Source: DATLFQ01 sp035540915
Lineage (GTDB): Bacteria; Actinomycetota; Acidimicrobiia; Acidimicrobiales; GCA-2861595
NCBI GenBank assembly: GCA_035540915.1
Contig: DATLFQ010000225.1
Span: forward strand, 1 to 33,987
Direction: 5' to 3'
DNA length: 33,987 bases
Below, piece by piece: positions 30,624 through 33,987 of the stretch (position 1 is its first letter; the number at the start of each line of letters is the position of its first letter). The translations under genes were made by a program, and so were the position numbers. The notes below the pieces were generated by a model. The model saw nothing but the letters and a program-made list of their open reading frames with translations, was not told the DNA's origin and ran no database searches.

Positions 30624-30961
30624 GACGCTGGGCGGCCCTTTGCTTTGTCGGGCCTCGCTGCGATTAGCGACGCCTCGATGGCGGCCATTAGGTCCGCAGG
30701 GGCATGCGACGTTGAGGCTTGATGCGTCGCGGCGGATACCTTTTCCTGGAAGGCATGCATCTCGTCGGCGGCAATGGAACCGTGTTCCGCCTCCCACTGG
30801 TCGATCAGCGTCCACAATGAGTGGAGCCTGAGCCGCTCGGCCGCTGCCTCGGCCAACCAGCTCGAGAGACTTACGCCGTCTGCCTTGGCGTCGGCGCGAA
30901 CCTGTTCGAGTAGCTGCGCATCCATCGAGGCGGAGTACTTTTCAGCTCCGATGGGAGTCAT
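30620..30961 (-). CDS. Ribbon-helix-helix antitoxin (VapB-like)
   Basis: A 113-aa protein with an N-terminal ribbon-helix-helix DNA-binding domain (EKYSASMDAQLLEQVRADAKADGVSLSSWLAEAAAERL), then a C-terminal part rich in Ala/Lys that would wrap the toxin. Together with the PIN gene it forms a type II toxin-antitoxin operon. ATG 30961 is used; a 12-bp palindrome starts 5 nt upstream of it and is a likely autoregulatory operator. Confidence 0.8.
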   Translation of the reverse strand: MTPIGAEKYSASMDAQLLEQVRADAKADGVSLSSWLAEAAAERLRLHSLWTLIDQWEAEHGSIAADEMHAFQEKVSAATHQASTSHAPADLMAAIEASLIAARPDKAKGRPAS

Positions 30962-30965
30962 CTTA

Positions 30966-30977
30966 CTACCACGGTAG
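30966..30977. promoter_or_regulatory. Palindrome, putative antitoxin operator
   Basis: ctacc-ac-ggtag, a perfect 5-bp inverted repeat with 2-nt centre, lies directly upstream of the antitoxin ATG, where RHH antitoxins usually bind to repress their operon. Confidence 0.55.
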
Positions 30978-31006
30978 CAATAACGGCCCTTCTCAACGAC
31001 GCTGGG

Positions 31007-31423
31007 ATGACCGGCGGGCGAGCATCCACCGCCGATGCCGAGCAGGTGTGGGCCCAGCACTCCCGGGTCGTCGAACAGCTCGAGGGCCGCTTCGCCGACG
31101 CCGCCGCCATGCTCGTCGACGCCGGCGGCGACATCTTGGCCTTCGCCCCCTTCCCCACCGAGCACTGGTCGGCCATCCGCTCCAACAACCCTCAGGAGCG
31201 GCTCAACAAGGAGCTGCGCCGGCGGACCGACGTGGTCGGGATCTTTCCCAACCGGGCGGCCATCGTCCGCCTCGTCGGCGCGGTGCTCGCCGAGCAGCAC
31301 GACGAGTGGGCCGTCGCTCGTCGCTACGTGTCGGCCGACAGCCTCAGCCGGGCGCGGATGCGCCTCATCACCGGCGAGCGCGACGAGGAGGTGATCACAC
31401 CCCAGCTCGAAGCAGCGGTGTAG
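31007..31423 (+). pseudogene. IS256-family transposase, 3' remnant
   Basis: 138 residues that match only the C-terminal third of Mutator/IS256 transposases: EQVWAQHSRVVEQLEGRF, HWSAIRSNNPQERLNKELRRRTDVVGIFPNRAAIVRLVGAVLAEQHDEW and the ending RRYVSADSLSRARM. The glutamate in NNPQERLNKE probably corresponds to the last catalytic acid of the DDE triad. The first two aspartates are missing, so it is inactive. Homology begins near 31030, right after the vapB promoter, and the first ~8 residues do not fit. No element left end is present. Confidence 0.85.
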
Positions 31424-31861
31424 AACTACGACCAGAGGTTGATGTGGTGGTCGTCATACACCACGTCCCTGGACTTGGCTCCACTCGGTCGTGCGGGCGG
31501 CGCTGCGCCAGGCCGTCCGCTGGCAGTGGCGCTGCGTGGGGCGTGCCCTCGGGTGCCTCCACGCCCGACCGCCCGGTACAGCATCGGTATGCGCTCCCCA
31601 TCACTGGGCCCGCCGGTCCCTCGTCGGCAAGCATTAGCGGGCGGCTCCTCCACGCGAGTAGGCGGTTCCCGCGCGCTGCGTGACGACCCTCGCGCACCCA
31701 CGACGAGGCGTGCCGTCGGCGTTAGTGCGGGCGCCTCCAGCATGTCCGGCGGCTCCTGCCCCTTCATAGGTCCCTGCTGGGATCGCCGGGTGAGAGTGGG
31801 TTGGATTCGTTCGACGTCGCGTTACCCACTATGGCAGTCGCCGCCGGACCGCATCCCGGCA
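31424..31861. other. Non-coding stretch with probable IS right end
   Basis: 438 bp without a supportable gene. The beginning, about 31440-31485, around caccacgtccctggactt, resembles the 3' non-coding/terminal repeat portion of actinobacterial IS256 elements. The rest has no codon bias on either strand. Confidence 0.4.
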
Positions 31862-32614
31862 TCAAGCGTCGGGATGAGCCGCCTGGCGGGTCCGGATTGC
31901 TAGAGCGCTGGCATTGAGCGCCCCGTCGGTAACCTCCTGAGCCACCCTGGTGAGGTGACAATTGTGGTGCCGCGCATACCTCCTTAACACCGTGAACGCC
32001 TCGTCGACACCGATCCTAAAACGTTCGGCCACTATACCCTTCGCCTGCTCAATCACGATCCGGCTGTTGAGAGCATGCTGCAGCTGCTCGGTCAGCGACC
32101 GGGACTCGCTTTGGGAGCGGTGTTGGAGGATGCCTAGGGTAGCCACATCAGCTAGCGCCTGGGCGGCGCGAAGGTCGGCTTCAGGCAGCATACCGGCACG
32201 ATTTCGGAACAGGTTGAGTGCTCCGAGCACCTGGCCGCGAAGACGCATGGGTACGGCGTAGACCGCCCGGAAGCCGGCTCTCAGCGCCTCCCCAGAGAAT
32301 GTCGGCCACCGGCCGCTGGTCGTCTCCAGGTCTGCCTCGCCGATCGCCCCCCCGCTGCGATAGCACTCGGGGCAGGGACCCTCGTCGCCTTGGAGCTCGA
32401 AGAGCTCGATCAGGCGCATCCGCTCGCTCGACGACGCCATCAGCTGCAGGATCCCACCGGGAGCACTGGCCAGCATCACCCCGGCCGCTTCGGCGTCAAA
32501 CAGCTCTACGCAACGCTCGGACAGCAAAGAGAGAAACTCGACCACGTCGAAGTCGTCGACGAGGGTGTCGGCCAGTGCCACGAAAGTCTCCGAGAGCAGC
32601 TGTTCTCTCGTCAA
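31862..32614 (-). CDS. GAF-ANTAR domain regulator
   Basis: A 250-aa protein with a GAF domain (about 20-160: VVEFLSLLSERCVELFDAEAAGVMLASAPGG ... GDEGPCPECYRSGG ... VYAVPMRLRGQVLGALNLFR) and an ANTAR domain (about 180-235: LQHALNSRIVIEQAKGIVAERFRIGVDEAFTVLRRYARHHN). The GAF holds a C-x-x-C (CPEC) in the usual GPC position, which could bind metal or sense redox. The start is a TTG at 32614 with a good Shine-Dalgarno (GAGGAG, 8 nt away). It lies just downstream of another GAF-ANTAR gene on the same strand, and codon use is less biased than in the core genes. Confidence 0.88.
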   Translation of the reverse strand: MTREQLLSETFVALADTLVDDFDVVEFLSLLSERCVELFDAEAAGVMLASAPGGILQLMASSSERMRLIELFELQGDEGPCPECYRSGGAIGEADLETTSGRWPTFSGEALRAGFRAVYAVPMRLRGQVLGALNLFRNRAGMLPEADLRAAQALADVATLGILQHRSQSESRSLTEQLQHALNSRIVIEQAKGIVAERFRIGVDEAFTVLRRYARHHNCHLTRVAQEVTDGALNASALAIRTRQAAHPDA

Positions 32615-32730
32615 ATGTCATCACTCCTCGGCCCCGCCGCGGTGGCTGAGCTCCGGAAAATCAACCACGGCGGCTCAACATGCGAAGTCTACCGAGGTGC
32701 CGCACCCGGGTACACTGATCCTTCCCCGGT

Positions 32731-33648
32731 TCAGCCCGCCTGATCGTCGAAGCGCAGTGCGCCGCTCACTACCGTCGCCGCCACGTCGTCGATGGTTCGG
32801 TCGTGGGCGTAGGCGTAGGCTCGCAGCCGGACCAGTGCCTCGGCGACCCCGACGTCGAGCTGGGCACTGATCCGCCCCGTCGCCTGGTGAACCTGGGCCC
32901 GGAAGGGGACGGCGTCCAGCCCGGCGGCCAGCGCCTCGGCGGGGGCGTGGGCCTGTAGATCGAGGATGGCGCGGGTCACCAGATCGGCTATCGCCAACGC
33001 GGTGGCCAGCTGGGATTGCGACAGGGGCCCCGGGCGGACGCAGTACAGGTTCATGGCCCCGATGCGGGCCGACCCCACGTGCAGGGGCAGGGCGAAGATG
33101 GCCGCCACGCCGGCGTCGACCGCCCGGGCGGAGAACGTGGGCCAGCGCGTGTGAGTCGGCCCGGCCAGGTCAGGCGCGTGCACCGGGACGGCGGAGCGGG
33201 CGGCGTCCACGCACGGGCCCTCGCCCAGCGTGAACTGGGCCTCCTCGATGACGCCCTCCACCCCATCGGAGGCCCCGAGCGGCGTCCGCTGCTCGCCTCC
33301 CGCCATTAGGATGATGCCGGTTCCGGTTACCGACAGCGCTTCGGCGCATGCCACGCACACCCGATCCCAAGACGATTTCCCGGACTCGATCCCCCGGAGT
33401 GCCACCTGGACCGGGCCGAGGCCGTCGTCTTCGGCCGTTGTCGTGCCGACCGGCGAGCTCTCGTTGCCGGGCCGGCCGGTCGGGCGCTGCGATCCCGAAC
33501 GCGAAAGACCAGCGGCGAGGATCTCAGACGCGAGCTCGTTGATGTCCTTGCCCCGCCGCTCGGCTTCGGCGGCGAGTCGCCGTACGAGCTCGTCGGGCAG
33601 GTGCACCAAGCGGAGCGATCCTCCATCTGCAAGATAGGTCGGTGGCAT
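32731..33648 (-). CDS. Ribbon-helix-helix / GAF / ANTAR fusion regulator
   Basis: A 305-aa protein. Residues ~10-48 (GSLRLVHLPDELVRRLAAEAERRGKDINELASEILAAGL) form an Arc/CopG-type ribbon-helix-helix domain. After a Gly/Ser linker a GAF domain follows (~75-225: WDRVCVACAEALSVTGTGIILM ... TLGEGPCVDAARSAVPVH ... AAIFALPLHVGSARIGAMNLYC), and then an ANTAR domain (~245-298: VHQATGRISAQLDVGVAEALVRLRAYAYAHDRTIDDVAATVVSG). The fusion would combine DNA and RNA binding in one sensor. ATG 33648 is preferred because the upstream in-frame sequence shows no codon bias or family resemblance. Confidence 0.85.
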   Translation of the reverse strand: MPPTYLADGGSLRLVHLPDELVRRLAAEAERRGKDINELASEILAAGLSRSGSQRPTGRPGNESSPVGTTTAEDDGLGPVQVALRGIESGKSSWDRVCVACAEALSVTGTGIILMAGGEQRTPLGASDGVEGVIEEAQFTLGEGPCVDAARSAVPVHAPDLAGPTHTRWPTFSARAVDAGVAAIFALPLHVGSARIGAMNLYCVRPGPLSQSQLATALAIADLVTRAILDLQAHAPAEALAAGLDAVPFRAQVHQATGRISAQLDVGVAEALVRLRAYAYAHDRTIDDVAATVVSGALRFDDQAG

Positions 33649-33987
33649 ACTCGCCCGCCACCTGCCACTCGCTGCCAAGGCTGACAAACCCGCCAGCTGG
33701 GGCCATGGCGACTGAGCCGCAACGCGCGCCGTCGTCTTCAGCAAGCCACAGCTGCGCTCGGCCAGGACGAGCGAAGTTGGTCGACGTACGCAGCTCGAGC
33801 TGGGCTCTCCGCCTCCAGAGCGTGAAACAGCGCTCGCACCAAGACGAGGTAGAAGAGCCGGCCTTCCTCGGGGAGCCGGGCCGTTCGCCTCGCTGGGGGT
33901 CGGCCACAACCGTGTATCGAGATTGAACAACGCGTGCACGAGATACTCGAGCTTGTCGGGGTCGATCTCAGCGTGCCATCGGAACGG
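33649..33987 (-). other. Edge region, possible remnant of an upstream coding sequence
   Basis: The 339 bp upstream of the RHH-GAF-ANTAR start hold no clear complete gene. On the minus strand, 33987-33900 reads as WHAEIDPDKLEYLVHALFNLDTR-like sequence that looks protein-like and is open to the edge, in frame with the regulator. Beyond it the frame turns Ser/Arg/Gly-rich, so this may be the end of a broken gene. Confidence 0.3.

Noticed and set aside
31439..31903. A possible 154-aa plus-strand gene after the transposase remnant
   Set aside because: Starts inside the likely IS end, has no codon bias or motif, and runs into the 3' end of the GAF-ANTAR gene on the other strand.
29976..33987. Attachment-site copy of the tRNA-Gly 3' end and an integrase gene
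   Set aside because: I found no repeat of the tRNA T-arm/acceptor sequence and no integrase in this part; if present they are outside the window.

Overview
High-GC DNA with almost only G or C at third codon positions, carrying whiB, sepH, pimB, several GAF-ANTAR regulators, an F420/flavin-type luciferase-like enzyme, oligoribonuclease and a B12-dependent ribonucleotide reductase. This gene set points to an Actinomycetota chromosome. Acidimicrobiia is my best guess for the class, but that is inference only. From memory, the convergent pair trpD / DEDD-exonuclease-GIY-YIG gene, with pimB nearby, resembles the M. tuberculosis Rv2188c-Rv2192c neighbourhood, so most of positions 1-29,975 looks like vertically inherited core genome.

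Layout. 1-274: 3' end of an SbcC/SMC-like ATPase. 449-3965 (minus): glycerol catabolism operon (glpD, small membrane protein, glpK) joined by 4-nt stop/start overlaps. 4185-5836 (plus): whiB, trpD, a Gly-rich lipoprotein. 5954-8447 (minus): a DEDD exonuclease/GIY-YIG repair nuclease behind a LexA-type box, preceded by a GAF-ANTAR regulator. 8665-10934 (plus): STAS protein, zinc ribbon, NYN-domain ribonuclease-like protein with a long coiled coil, and a Cys-rich mini-protein. 11044-17678 (plus): sepH, pimB, membrane protein, ROK glucokinase, LLM oxidoreductase, alanine aminotransferase alaC, ACT protein. 17675-19276 (minus): a short FtsH-like protease. 19541-22315: nrdJ. 22273-28462: small zinc protein, a LigD-like phosphoesterase with a degenerate ligase domain, BNR propeller, serine hydrolase, CrtO-like protein, orn, dut, Fpg/Nei glycosylase. 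28465-29975: wax ester synthase/DGAT and tRNA-Gly(GCC).

Past the tRNA gene the character changes: less biased codon use, longer non-coding stretches, a VapBC-type toxin-antitoxin pair, the 3' remnant of an IS256-family transposase, and two tandem GAF-ANTAR genes, one with an N-terminal ribbon-helix-helix domain. This looks like a tRNA-associated accessory region.

Regulation. Many genes have a TANNNT-like -10 hexamer 6-10 nt before the start codon and no Shine-Dalgarno, which suggests widespread leaderless transcription. At three divergent pairs the two -10 hexamers share one TA dinucleotide, so the promoters look bidirectional. Nucleotide and DNA maintenance functions (nrdJ, dut, orn, Fpg/Nei, DEDD-GIY-YIG, LigD-like) are over-represented but lie in separate transcription units.
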